Numbered from the stretch's first letter, positions 35,201-45,017 are shown. The stretch is DNA of 64,000 nt from an uncultured Macellibacteroides sp. (GCF_963667135.1 NZ_OY762974.1:2604001-2668000); one strand, 5' to 3'. Made by a program: numbers and translations. Notes: generated from the sequence alone by a model not told the origin.

Positions 35201-37135
35201 ATGAGTTATCTTAAATTCGATAAGACAGTTATGATAAACCTTGAAGAATCTCTTAAACGGGAGATTCTCCGGACTAACCGGAACGGAGCTTATCATTGTA
35301 CTACTGTTGTGGATTGTAATACACGAAAATACCATGGGCTGCTGGTAATGCCCGTTCCCGAATTGGACGACGATAACCATGTGCTGCTTTCATCATTAGA
35401 CGAGACAGTTATACAGCATGATGCACCTTTCAATTTAGGGTTGCACAAATACGAGGGAGATAATTACAGTCCCAAAGGTCATAAATATATACGCGAATTC
35501 AGTTGCGATACAGTACCCCGCACAGTTTATCGTGTAGGAGGGGTGATCCTGTCCAAAGAGAAGGTCTTTTCCCTTTATGAAAACCGAATAATGATCAAAT
35601 ATACGCTTGAGGATGCTCACTCGGATACGACCTTGAGATTTAAGCCTTTTCTGGCATTCCGGAGTGTGAATACACTTGCCAAGTCAAATGCGTATGTGAA
35701 CAAATTATACCAGGATGTTCCCAACGGAATAAAAACCTGTATGTATCGTGGCTATCCTGAATTATACATGCAGTTTAATAAGAAAGCTAAATTTGTTTTT
35801 GAACCCTATTGGTATAACGGAATAGAATATCCTAAAGAACAGGAGAGGGGATATCCTTATAAAGAAGATTTATACGTTCCTGGTTACTTTGAAGTTCCGA
35901 TTAAAAAAGGTGAGACTATAATCTTCAGTGCCGGAGTTAGCCAGGTTACGACTAATCAACTGAAAAAGCTTTTTGAAACCGAGACATTGGCCAGAACGCC
36001 GCGTACAAGCTTTTATAACTGTCTTAAGAATTCGGCGCAACAGTTTTATTTTCGGCCAAAAGAAGAGGATGCCTACCTTTTGGCAGGTTATCCCTGGTTT
36101 AAAGTTCGTGCCCGCGATTTATTTATATCCTTGCCGGGATGTACTTTGTCGATCGAAGATCCGGTGCGATTTGAAAAAATAATGCATACGGCCATACCTG
36201 CGATGCGATCTTTTATGCAAACAGGAAAAGCCGACGAGGTAATAAGGGAAATAGAAAATCCGGATGTTTTTCTTTGGGCAATATGGGCAATGCAGCAATA
36301 TTCCAGAAAAATGGGCGTTGAGAAATCAAAAGAGCTATATTTCAATTTCATAGGCGAGATTATTACCTATTTCCGTGAACAAAAGCATCCCGACATGAAA
36401 CTCATGGAAAATGGATTGCTTTTTGTGGAAGGTCGCAATAAGGCACTTACGTGGATGAACTCTACGGTAGATGGAAAGCCTGTTGTTTCCCGCTCCGGTT
36501 ATATTGTTGAGTTTAATGCTTTATGGTATAATGCATTGAATTTTTATAAGGAATTGTCTGGAGAAATATATATTGATACGATAGACTCAATTATAAGATC
36601 GATAGATACATCTTTTGTAAACACTTTTTTGAACGGTTATAATTATTTGCTGGATTCTGTAAGCGGAGGATACGTAGATTGGAGTGTGCGTCCCAATATG
36701 ATTTTCGCCGTTGCATTTCCCTATTCTCCTCTTAACAAGATACAGATGCGTGCCATTGTTGATATGGTTACCAAAGAGCTTGTTACTCCCAAAGGGCTTC
36801 GTTCGCTTAGTCCAAAAAGCGAAGGATACCGTCCCAACTATGTGGGTACACAGAGGGAAAGGGATTTGGCTTATCATCAGGGAACAGCCTGGCCATGGTT
36901 GCTGGGAGCATACCTTGAATCTTATCTGAAAGTGTTTGGAAAAGGAGGTATTTCATTTGTTGAAAGGATGTTGATAAGCATGGAGGAGGAAATGTCTTTG
37001 CATTGTATTGGCACACTTGCTGAGACTTTTGACGGGAACCCGCCCTTTAAAGGAAGAGGGGCCGTTTCTTTTGCCATGAATGTGGCAGCCATGTTGCGCG
37101 TACTTGATTTGTTGAAGAAGTATAACGCCGAATAA
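35201..37135 (+). CDS. Glycogen debranching enzyme (amylo-alpha-1,6-glucosidase)
   Basis: 644-residue cytosolic enzyme with the GDE_N beta-sandwich (TNRNGAYHCTTVVDCNTRKYHGLL, here as NRNGAYHCTT and TRKYHGLLV) and a GH133-type (alpha/alpha)6 GDE_C domain. Family features are AGYPWFKVRARDLFISLPG and TAWPWLLGAYLESY. It hydrolyses the alpha-1,6 branch glucose of glycogen. First of three genes in an operon (10 bp, then 22 bp gaps) with a glycosyltransferase and a GH57 enzyme: the intracellular glucan cluster common in Bacteroidales. Confidence 0.95.
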   Translation: MSYLKFDKTVMINLEESLKREILRTNRNGAYHCTTVVDCNTRKYHGLLVMPVPELDDDNHVLLSSLDETVIQHDAPFNLGLHKYEGDNYSPKGHKYIREFSCDTVPRTVYRVGGVILSKEKVFSLYENRIMIKYTLEDAHSDTTLRFKPFLAFRSVNTLAKSNAYVNKLYQDVPNGIKTCMYRGYPELYMQFNKKAKFVFEPYWYNGIEYPKEQERGYPYKEDLYVPGYFEVPIKKGETIIFSAGVSQVTTNQLKKLFETETLARTPRTSFYNCLKNSAQQFYFRPKEEDAYLLAGYPWFKVRARDLFISLPGCTLSIEDPVRFEKIMHTAIPAMRSFMQTGKADEVIREIENPDVFLWAIWAMQQYSRKMGVEKSKELYFNFIGEIITYFREQKHPDMKLMENGLLFVEGRNKALTWMNSTVDGKPVVSRSGYIVEFNALWYNALNFYKELSGEIYIDTIDSIIRSIDTSFVNTFLNGYNYLLDSVSGGYVDWSVRPNMIFAVAFPYSPLNKIQMRAIVDMVTKELVTPKGLRSLSPKSEGYRPNYVGTQRERDLAYHQGTAWPWLLGAYLESYLKVFGKGGISFVERMLISMEEEMSLHCIGTLAETFDGNPPFKGRGAVSFAMNVAAMLRVLDLLKKYNAE

Positions 37136-37145
37136 AATTTAATAT

Positions 37146-38408
37146 ATGAAAGCATTAATGTTCGGTTGGGAATTTCCTCCTCATATTTTGGGAGGTTTGG
37201 GAACTGCCAGTTACGGATTGACCAGGGGGATGGCTATGCAGCCTGATATGGAAATAACTTTTGTGATTCCAAAACCATGGGGTGATGAGGATAAGAGTTT
37301 CCTTAAAATTATTGGTACAAACAATACCCCTGTTGTCTGGCGAGATGTAGATTATGATTATGTAAAAAATAGATTGGGAGACAAAATGACTCCCGAACAA
37401 TATTATGACTTGCGTAGTCATATTTATGCCGATTTCAGTTACCGTCATGTTAATGATCTGGGTTGCATTGAGTTTTCGGGTCGCTACCCAGATAATTTGC
37501 TTGAGGAGATAAACAATTACTCTATTGTTGCAGGGGTAATTGCGAGATCGGAAGCTTTCGATGTAATTCACGCGCACGACTGGCTTACCTATCCGGCAGG
37601 TATTCATGCTAAACAGATTTCCGGAAAGCCAATGGTTATCCACGTTCATGCCACCGATTATGATCGTAGCCGTGGAAATGTAAATCCCGAAGTGTATGCC
37701 ATCGAAAAGAACGGAATGGATTTTGCCGATCATATAATTACCGTAAGTAATCTTACCCGTAATACGGTTATCGAAAAATACCATCAGGATCCGTCAAAAG
37801 TAACCACTGTCCATAATGCGGTTGAGCCGTTGAGTCCTGAAATTGTTTCCATACAGGACAAAAGAGGTGTAAAAGATAAAGTCGTTACATTTCTTGGACG
37901 TATTACCATGCAAAAAGGACCTGAATATTTTGTGGAGGCTGCAGCCAAGGTTTTGGCTAAAGCGCCCAATGTTCGTTTTGTAATGGCTGGAAGCGGAGAT
38001 ATGCTTGACGAAATGATTCGACTAGCCGCTTCCCGTAATATTTCGGACCGCTTTCATTTTACAGGTTTTATGAAAGGAAAGCAGGTTTATGAAGTACTTA
38101 AGTCAAGCGATGTGTACGTGATGCCTTCCGTATCAGAGCCTTTTGGTATTTCACCCCTCGAAGCTATGCAGTGCGGTGTACCTACAATTATATCAAAACA
38201 ATCGGGATGTGCCGAGATTCTGGACTATGCCGTAAAGGTGGATTACTGGGATATAGAAGCTATGGCAGATGCTATCTATTCTATCATCGCTTATCCGGCT
38301 ATGTATAAATTCCTTAAAGATGAAGGAAAACGGGAAGTTGATAACATAAAGTGGGAATATGCCGGACAGAAAGTGCGCCGCATATATGATCAGGTGATAA
38401 ACAAGTGA
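37146..38408 (+). CDS. GT4 family glycosyltransferase (glycogen synthase-like)
   Basis: 420-residue GT-B enzyme. The N-terminal domain has the GGLGTASYGL loop like KxGGL in glycogen synthases and HAHDWLTYPAG. The C-terminal donor domain has FLGRITMQKGPEYFVEAA and the E-x7-E type motif SEPFGISPLEAMQCGVP. Between the debranching enzyme and the GH57 gene, it probably extends alpha-1,4-glucan from a nucleotide sugar. Which nucleotide is not readable. Confidence 0.88.
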   Translation: MKALMFGWEFPPHILGGLGTASYGLTRGMAMQPDMEITFVIPKPWGDEDKSFLKIIGTNNTPVVWRDVDYDYVKNRLGDKMTPEQYYDLRSHIYADFSYRHVNDLGCIEFSGRYPDNLLEEINNYSIVAGVIARSEAFDVIHAHDWLTYPAGIHAKQISGKPMVIHVHATDYDRSRGNVNPEVYAIEKNGMDFADHIITVSNLTRNTVIEKYHQDPSKVTTVHNAVEPLSPEIVSIQDKRGVKDKVVTFLGRITMQKGPEYFVEAAAKVLAKAPNVRFVMAGSGDMLDEMIRLAASRNISDRFHFTGFMKGKQVYEVLKSSDVYVMPSVSEPFGISPLEAMQCGVPTIISKQSGCAEILDYAVKVDYWDIEAMADAIYSIIAYPAMYKFLKDEGKREVDNIKWEYAGQKVRRIYDQVINK

Positions 38409-38430
38409 AATTAATTAAAAAAATAATCGT

Positions 38431-39735
38431 ATGAAAACGATCTGCTTTTATTTTCAGATACATCAGCCGTTTCGACTCAAAAGATACCGCTTCTTTGACA
38501 TAGGAAACGACCATTACTATTATGATGATTTTCGCAATGAAGAGATAATGCGCCGGATTGCCGAGCGATGCTATATTCCTGCAAACCGCGCTATCATGGA
38601 TATGATTAAAAGTAGTGGAGGTAAGTTTAAGGTGGCTTTCTCAATTTCAGGTACAGCCATCGAGCAAATGGAGATTTATGCACCAGAGGTTATCGATAGC
38701 TTTAAGGAACTTGCTGATACCGGAAATGTTGAATTCTTATCGGAGACTTACTCTCATTCCCTTGCGTCACTCGCTCATAAGGAAGAGTTCAGGGATCAGA
38801 TAAAAATGCATAAAGAGAAAATTCATTCCTTATTCGGAGTAACACCCAAAGTTTTCCGCAATACAGAACTGATCTATTCGGATGAAATTTCCGAAGTTGT
38901 TTATAAGGCTGGATTTAAAGGAATGCTTACAGAGGGAGCAAAACATATTTTAGGTTGGAAGAGTCCTAATTATGTGTATACGTCCAGCACCCAACACCAG
39001 TTAAAATTATTACTTAAAAACGATCGCTACAGCGAAGATATATCGGATAGGTTTAATAACTATTCCTGGAATGAATATCCGCTTACTGCTGATAAATTTA
39101 TATCATGGATTGCGGAAACTCCTCCCGAACAACAAATTGTTAATTTGTTCATGAATTATGAGGTGCTCGGCTCTCTTCATCCTGCCGAATCGGGTATTTT
39201 TGATTTCTTTAGGGCGTTGCCACGTTATGCGGCTGAAAAAGAGATCAGTTTCTCGCTGCCATCCGAAGCCTTTAATTTGCTTAAGCCAGTCGATTCTATT
39301 TCTGTGCCTTATCCCATTTCGTGGGTGGACGAAGAACGCGATTGCAGTTCCTGGTTGGGAAATCTTCTGCAGCAGGAAGCTTTTAATAAATTGAAAGAAA
39401 TCGTAGACAGGGTACGTTTATGTGAAGATCGTCGTATCCGACAAGACTGGAACTACCTGCAGAGCAGCGACCATTTTTATTATATGAGTACCAAGCATAT
39501 GGGAGGCAAGGCTTTTAGTCCGTACGATAATCCTTATGAGGCATTCAATAACTACATGAATGTGATCTCCGATTTTATCCTACGTGTAAATGCTCAATTC
39601 CCATCTTCTATAGATAATGAGGAATTAAATTCCCTGCTTACTACAATCAAGAATCAGGGAATAGAGATTGAATCGCTTCAGGAAGAGATTGCTAAATTGA
39701 AAAAAAAAGAAGCTAAGAAAGCCGCTTCAAATTAA
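38431..39735 (+). CDS. GH57 family alpha-amylase-like enzyme
   Basis: 434 residues. GH57 motifs: FYFQIHQPFRL at the start, LSETYSHSLASL, and FRNTELIYSDE with the likely nucleophile Glu near residue 150. GH57 includes alpha-amylases and branching enzymes; this length and lack of a branching-enzyme C-terminus favour amylase-type action on stored glucan. The last 30 residues are a lysine-rich coiled coil (LQEEIAKLKKKEAKKAA). Last gene of the glucan operon, ended by a bidirectional terminator. Confidence 0.92.
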   Translation: MKTICFYFQIHQPFRLKRYRFFDIGNDHYYYDDFRNEEIMRRIAERCYIPANRAIMDMIKSSGGKFKVAFSISGTAIEQMEIYAPEVIDSFKELADTGNVEFLSETYSHSLASLAHKEEFRDQIKMHKEKIHSLFGVTPKVFRNTELIYSDEISEVVYKAGFKGMLTEGAKHILGWKSPNYVYTSSTQHQLKLLLKNDRYSEDISDRFNNYSWNEYPLTADKFISWIAETPPEQQIVNLFMNYEVLGSLHPAESGIFDFFRALPRYAAEKEISFSLPSEAFNLLKPVDSISVPYPISWVDEERDCSSWLGNLLQQEAFNKLKEIVDRVRLCEDRRIRQDWNYLQSSDHFYYMSTKHMGGKAFSPYDNPYEAFNNYMNVISDFILRVNAQFPSSIDNEELNSLLTTIKNQGIEIESLQEEIAKLKKKEAKKAASN

Positions 39736-39741
39736 TTAAAG

Positions 39742-39786
39742 AAAAAAAGGGAATGAATCGTTTTACTGATTCATCCCCTTTTTTTC
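39742..39786. terminator. Bidirectional terminator between GH57 gene and kdsA
   Basis: A7-GGG-AATGAATC pairs with GATTCAT-CCCC-T7 around an 8-nt loop. A and T runs on both sides allow it to stop both convergent transcripts. Confidence 0.9.
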
Positions 39787-39806
39787 TTTAGCAGGTAGAT
39801 TTCTTC

Positions 39807-40610
39807 TTATTTAATAGCTTCCCGAATGCGTACAAGACGGGTAAGTAATCCTTCAAGTAAATCAAGTTGCAGCATATTGGCGCCATCGGACTTGGCAATG
39901 TCTGGTTCCGGATGAGTTTCTATGAATAATCCATCTGTACCAACTGCAATAGCTGCCTTTGCTATTGTCTCGATAAGCTGAGGCAAACCACCGGTTACAC
40001 CCGAAGTTTGGTTGGGCTGTTGCAGCGAATGGGTTACATCCATGATTACCGGATAACCAAACTCCTGCATCTGAGGAATTCCTCTGTAGTCGACCACCAG
40101 GTCGGTATATCCGAAAGTAGTTCCTCGTTCGGTAATCATTATCTGGTTATTACCGGCATCGGCAACCTTTTGAACAGCGAACGACATAGCTCCCGGCGAA
40201 AGAAACTGACCTTTCTTTATATTTACGATCTTTCCGGTTTGAGCTGCGGCAATTAGTAAGTCTGTCTGTCTACATAGAAATGCAGGAATCTGCAAAACAT
40301 CCACATAAGCTGCAGCCATAGCTGCTTCTGTAGTTTCGTGGATATCAGTCACTGTAGGAATACCAAACGTTTCTCCTACTTTTTGCAGAATCTTTAGAGC
40401 CTTTTCGTCGCCGATGCCCGTAAACGAATCAATGCGGGAACGATTGGCTTTACGGTATGAACCTTTAAAGATATAGGGGACACCCAGTTTGTTGGTCATT
40501 GTAACCACTCTTTCGGCGATGCGGAGTGCCATATCTTCTCCTTCAATAACACAAGGGCCTGCCATCAGAAAGAAATTATCGGCAGAAGTTAAATCCTTTA
40601 CAGTAATCAT
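39807..40610 (-). CDS. kdsA: 3-deoxy-8-phosphooctulonate synthase
   Basis: Makes KDO-8-phosphate from PEP and arabinose-5-phosphate for lipid A/LPS core synthesis. 267 residues with FLMAGPCVIEG, the KGSYRKANRSRIDSF PEP/phosphate loop, ERGTTFGYTDLVVD and ETHPEPDIAKSDG. It starts 11 bp after miaA in the same operon. Confidence 0.98.
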   Translation of the reverse strand: MITVKDLTSADNFFLMAGPCVIEGEDMALRIAERVVTMTNKLGVPYIFKGSYRKANRSRIDSFTGIGDEKALKILQKVGETFGIPTVTDIHETTEAAMAAAYVDVLQIPAFLCRQTDLLIAAAQTGKIVNIKKGQFLSPGAMSFAVQKVADAGNNQIMITERGTTFGYTDLVVDYRGIPQMQEFGYPVIMDVTHSLQQPNQTSGVTGGLPQLIETIAKAAIAVGTDGLFIETHPEPDIAKSDGANMLQLDLLEGLLTRLVRIREAIK

Positions 40611-40621
40611 ATGTCTGGTGT

Positions 40622-41539
40622 TTATTTATTCAAGAATGCCATTACGGCTTTACAATTTACTTCGGCGGGAAGGGTGGCGTCAAGCCAGTGGATTGTTATG
40701 CCGCGACGTTCCATTCCCCGGAACCAGGTCATCTGCCTTTTGGCAAATTGATGAATTGCAATTTCGAGCTGCGAAACCATCTCTTCGTACGAAAGCTTAC
40801 CGATCACATACAATGTAAGATACTTGTATTCCAGTCCGTAATAAATAAGATCATCCGGTTTAACACCGGAGGCAAGGATACCTTTAATCTCGTCAACCAT
40901 TCCTTCGTCCAGACGGGCTTTTAGTCGGCGGGAGATTTTTTCTCTCCGCAACTCTCTGGATATGTCCAACCCGATAACCAGACTTTCGATGGGTTCGTAA
41001 TCGTTTACATCGGGAGCCTGATTCAGGTAAAACTCTTCGATTTCGATGGCTCGGATAGCCCGTTGAGCCGAATCCACATCTGTTTTATTATGGAGTGTTT
41101 TGTATGAACCCAGGATTTGTTCCAATTCCTGCAGCGACTTACCTTTCAGCGATTCACGTAAGGAAAGGTTGGCCGGAACGTCCAGTAGTTTATAGCCTTT
41201 CAGAACCGCTTCAATATACATGCCGGTACCACCACATAAGATAGGCAGTTTACCCCTTTTGCGTATTTCGTCGTAGGCTCTGAAAAAAGCATGCTGGTAT
41301 TCGAAGACATTGTATTTGTCTCCCGGGTTACAGATATCTATCAGGTGATAAGGAATAGTCTTTCCGTTTACAGTATAATCCGCCAGGTCTTTGCCTGTAC
41401 CTATATCCATCGAACGGTAAATTTGTCTCGAGTCGGCACTGATTATTTCCGAATCGAGGTGGGCGGCGAGGGCAGCGGCGAAAGAAGTTTTGCCAGATGC
41501 AGTAGGCCCTAATACGGTGATAAGTTGATAGCTTCCCAT
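40622..41539 (-). CDS. miaA: tRNA dimethylallyltransferase
   Basis: Adds the isopentenyl group to A37 of tRNAs that read UNN codons. 305 residues, P-loop LGPTASGKTSFA (about 10-21), ADSRQIYRSMDIGTGK and CGGTGMYIEAVL. The ATG lies only seven bases behind a TACCTTTG box, so the transcript is nearly leaderless. That box sits between the ATG and the terminator of the upstream gap gene. Operon with kdsA. Confidence 0.97.
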   Translation of the reverse strand: MGSYQLITVLGPTASGKTSFAAALAAHLDSEIISADSRQIYRSMDIGTGKDLADYTVNGKTIPYHLIDICNPGDKYNVFEYQHAFFRAYDEIRKRGKLPILCGGTGMYIEAVLKGYKLLDVPANLSLRESLKGKSLQELEQILGSYKTLHNKTDVDSAQRAIRAIEIEEFYLNQAPDVNDYEPIESLVIGLDISRELRREKISRRLKARLDEGMVDEIKGILASGVKPDDLIYYGLEYKYLTLYVIGKLSYEEMVSQLEIAIHQFAKRQMTWFRGMERRGITIHWLDATLPAEVNCKAVMAFLNK

Positions 41540-41546
41540 AGCGAGG

Positions 41547-41554
41547 CAAAGGTA
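41547..41554 (-). promoter_or_regulatory. -7 box of the miaA-kdsA operon
   Basis: TACCTTTG on the minus strand, seven bases before the miaA ATG. The expected -33 position falls inside the hairpin of the gap terminator and reads TTC. Confidence 0.55.
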
Positions 41555-41563
41555 ATAAAAAAA

Positions 41564-41585
41564 GCCACACCCCGAAGGATGTGGC
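41564..41585 (-). terminator. Terminator of gap
   Basis: GCCACATCC-TTCG-GGGTGTGGC with a stable UUCG loop, followed by TTTTTTTATT on the minus strand. Confidence 0.9.
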
Positions 41586-41608
41586 TTTCAAACTATATAA
41601 TACGATGA

Positions 41609-42622
<1,014 letters not shown>

Positions 42623-42648
42623 TTATTTGGGTTTTAAAAAAAACTACG

Positions 42649-42679
42649 CAAAATTAGTACTTTTTGTGTTATTATCAAA
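42649..42679 (-). promoter_or_regulatory. Promoter of gap
   Basis: Minus strand TTTG (42679-42676), 19 bp, TAATTTTG (42656-42649), 39 bp before the ATG. Confidence 0.8.
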
Positions 42680-42718
42680 GTAATGATAATTAAAACAGAT
42701 TCAAATTGTTACTTATTA

Positions 42719-42799
42719 TCAGCAACCGCAGGGGGTAGCACAAGATGCAAACACAACAAGCATCAAGAGAAACAAGACCCAGAATTTAATTTGTTTCAT
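42719..42799 (-). CDS. Very small lipoprotein (26 residues)
   Basis: A frame of 26 codons plus TGA: MKQIKF, a hydrophobic stretch WVLFLLMLVV, the lipobox FASC (Cys20) and only ATPCGC after it. The mature peptide would be about seven residues with three Cys in all. A perfect TACCTTTG box lies 40 bp upstream. The whole transcript lies between the envelope trio and the gap promoter. Too short for ordinary gene callers. Function unknown; Bacteroidota do encode other tiny hydrophobic peptides. Confidence 0.5.
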   Translation of the reverse strand: MKQIKFWVLFLLMLVVFASCATPCGC

Positions 42800-42838
42800 T
42801 ATAATTCATCTTTACTAGTACGGTAACAACTACGTATG

Positions 42839-42846
42839 CAAAGGTA
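42839..42846 (-). promoter_or_regulatory. -7 box before the small lipoprotein
   Basis: TACCTTTG on the minus strand, 39 bp before the ATG of the 26-residue gene. No -33 TTTG at the expected spacing. Confidence 0.5.
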
Positions 42847-42918
42847 GGTATGTTTTTTGTTTCTTTATAATATAAAAGACAAAAAAAGATGTCCTATAAC
42901 ATAAATTAATGGTCTGAA

Positions 42919-43290
42919 TTATTTCTTTTTCTTAAATAAAGCGTTCGTAAACAGCTTGCCAGCTTTTCTCATTCCCCAGGAAAAGAGAATTGGTTTCACA
43001 ATGTCCCATACAACAGGCAACATTCCCTTACCAATCGAAATGATGTCGGAAAAACCAAGTGCTTCAGCTTTTTGATTTCCTTCCGAATGGAGAGCTTTCC
43101 TCTCGCCTGCAGGAGCCGGTTTTGATTTTCCAAACAATAGCGATGTAATGCCCGAAAAGAGGAGAGATGCCGAGTTTTCCTGAATGTAGGTAAAGTCCGA
43201 ATTTAATTCCTGTTCCTTCAGCCGGCAGCGTTGCTGCAACCGGTTTCTATCAGAAATCAGCTTCTCCAGAGGTGTTTGTTGTTTGTTCAT
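42919..43290 (-). CDS. Hypothetical protein behind a holin-like gene
   Basis: 123 residues from the ATG MNKQQTPLEK; longer versions of the frame start inside the preceding gene and are not needed. An N-terminal coiled-coil region (LISDRNRLQQRCRLKEQELN) is followed by two weakly hydrophobic segments (LLFSGITSLLFG; LPVVWDIVKPILFSWGMRKAG) and a lysine tail. It overlaps the end of the holin-like gene by 41 bp, so it is translationally coupled. No known family recognised; the context suggests a membrane-associated partner. Confidence 0.75.
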   Translation of the reverse strand: MNKQQTPLEKLISDRNRLQQRCRLKEQELNSDFTYIQENSASLLFSGITSLLFGKSKPAPAGERKALHSEGNQKAEALGFSDIISIGKGMLPVVWDIVKPILFSWGMRKAGKLFTNALFKKKK

Positions 43291-43657
43291 TGCCCGAATC
43301 CTTTTTTTTATCATCAGCTGCTGTAAGAACAGCAATTATTTCATTAATCACAGCTAAGCGGATTTTATCCTTATTGAAAACTATTATCGCAAACAGTACC
43401 ATATAAAGCAATGCAACTATAGCAAAGCCTCCGGCAACATTGTCTAAAAGGTCTCCCAAAAAGAACCCAAGTGCCAGAAAAATAAATAGTACTGCAAAGA
43501 AAGCGAGGAATAACAAAATCAATCCATACGAAAGAACGGAGACAAGTTCCCCCGTCCTTTCGTATGCAGTTAACTTGAGGAGCTCAACTTTAAGCTCCAC
43601 ATAAGTAGATACATCTTCTTTTAACTTTTTGAAGATTTGCTCTGTTTCTTTTTCCAT
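43250..43657 (-). CDS. Phage holin family (PF07332-like) membrane protein
   Basis: 135 residues: an amphipathic N-terminal helix (FKKLKEDVSTYVELKVELLKL), then two long membrane helices (GLILLFLAFFAVLFIFLALGFFL and GGFAIVALLYMVLFAIIVF, about 50-105) and a polar tail. Despite the family name these chromosomal proteins are not known to lyse cells. They often sit with YtxH proteins, as here (7 bp downstream of one), and may be envelope-stress factors. Confidence 0.82.
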   Translation of the reverse strand: MEKETEQIFKKLKEDVSTYVELKVELLKLTAYERTGELVSVLSYGLILLFLAFFAVLFIFLALGFFLGDLLDNVAGGFAIVALLYMVLFAIIVFNKDKIRLAVINEIIAVLTAADDKKKDSGNEQTTNTSGEADF

Positions 43658-43664
43658 AAATTAC

Positions 43665-43895
43665 TTATTCAAGAGGAAGCGCTTCTTCTGCCGGTGTGCC
43701 TTTTTCGCATCCACCTTTAGCCTCTTTGATTTTTGACATAGCGCTGTTAAAACCTTCTTTAACTTTGCCAACAACATTGTTTAGTTCATCAAGAATCTGT
43801 TCCTTTTTATCGGTGGCAACCAGATACCCAACAGCAGCACCTACAGCGGCACCAACAACTAAACCAAGTAATAATTTTGAATCGATACTTTTCAT
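43665..43895 (-). CDS. YtxH domain protein
   Basis: 76 residues with a glycine-zipper membrane helix (LLLGLVVGAAVGAAVGYLVA, about 8-27) and a charged helical tail (LDELNNVVGKVKEGFNSAMSKI, split here at VKEG). YtxH proteins are general-stress membrane proteins of unknown mechanism. First gene of a three-gene operon with the holin-like and hypothetical genes. Confidence 0.85.
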   Translation of the reverse strand: MKSIDSKLLLGLVVGAAVGAAVGYLVATDKKEQILDELNNVVGKVKEGFNSAMSKIKEAKGGCEKGTPAEEALPLE

Positions 43896-43988
43896 AACTT
43901 ATTCTTTTTAAGCGTTACTATTAATGTAACCCTTTTTTTTACCGGTTAGTTCAATGCTTCGGCCACTTTTATTCTTAAAAATATAGAT

Positions 43989-44840
43989 CTACTGCTTTTT
44001 CACACGTACAGCAACCCAGTTGTTCTTTTCCGCGTAAGAAACCAGCTTGAGTCTGTTGTTAGTGCAAGATTCAGCAATTACCGGGATATCTTCTGTGTAG
44101 AAGCCACTCATATACAGTACGCCATTTGGTTTCATACAGGCACTATAGTGGGCCATGTCGTTAAGCAGAATGTTCCGGTTTATATTGGCAAACACGACGT
44201 CAAACTTGCCCAGCGGGGCAATCTGTTCGGCGCCACCCAGATATATTTTTACATTGGGCGTATTGTTGGTTTCTATATTTTCGAGCGCGTTGTTGTAAGC
44301 CCACTCGTCTATATCTATAGCCTCTATCCTGGCGGCTCCTTTTTTTGCTGCAAGAATGGCGAGGACAGCTGTTCCGCAACCCATGTCGAGAAGCTCTTTG
44401 CCTTCCAGATCAAGCTTTAGCATTTCGCTTATCATCAAAAAGGTTGTTTCATGATTACCGGTACCGAATGCCATTTTAGGATCGATAATGATAGTATGTG
44501 CGATACCCGGAACAGCTTCATGAAACGATGCGCGGATAATGCACTCGTTGCCGATGCGTATGGGTTGAAAGTAATTCTTCTCCCAGGCTTCATTCCAGTC
44601 TTTGCTGATAATTAGTTCAGAGGTAAACTCAATTGTTACAGGTTCGAGCGGAAATTGGGTAAGCTTCTCATTAATTGTATTTGTGTTAAATAGTTTTTCG
44701 GAGATATATGCAGTGAGTCCGCTTTCTGAAGATGTAAAGCTTTCGAAACCAATCTCTCCAAGTTCGGAGGCTAGTACATCATTAATAATTTCGGACTCGA
44801 TGGGTGAATTATATGTAAATTTTAGTTCGTAATAGTTCAT
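43989..44840 (-). CDS. prmA: Ribosomal protein L11 methyltransferase
   Basis: SAM-dependent methylation of ribosomal protein L11. 283 residues: N-terminal substrate domain, then the methyltransferase with IDPKMAFGTGNHETT, LLDMGCGTAVLAILAAKKGA (SAM loop) and DVVFANINRNILL. Divergent from rplU; its TACCTTTG box (44877-44870) is close to the rplU promoter. Confidence 0.95.
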   Translation of the reverse strand: MNYYELKFTYNSPIESEIINDVLASELGEIGFESFTSSESGLTAYISEKLFNTNTINEKLTQFPLEPVTIEFTSELIISKDWNEAWEKNYFQPIRIGNECIIRASFHEAVPGIAHTIIIDPKMAFGTGNHETTFLMISEMLKLDLEGKELLDMGCGTAVLAILAAKKGAARIEAIDIDEWAYNNALENIETNNTPNVKIYLGGAEQIAPLGKFDVVFANINRNILLNDMAHYSACMKPNGVLYMSGFYTEDIPVIAESCTNNRLKLVSYAEKNNWVAVRVKKQ

Positions 44841-44897
44841 ACTGCTTCTTATTTAATGTTTTACGCCCACAAAGGTAGTGAAAAAAGTTTGGCAAAG

Positions 44898-44929
44898 TTT
44901 GTTTGTTTTATAAACTTATGCTACTTTTG
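44898..44929 (+). promoter_or_regulatory. Promoter of rplU-rpmA
   Basis: TTTG (44898-44901), 20 bp, TACTTTTG (44922-44929). It gives a leader of about 80 nt that carries GC-rich self-complementary pieces (ACCCCCGGGAGGT; AGGTAACCT). These could be an r-protein control site, which is not demonstrated. Confidence 0.75.
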
Positions 44930-45017
44930 CAGTCTGAATTCCGCAGAGGGTAAACTAAGCGAGGCTCTTTAAAAAGCATCCACCCCCGGGAGGTAACCTG
45001 TATAATAAAAAAAACAG

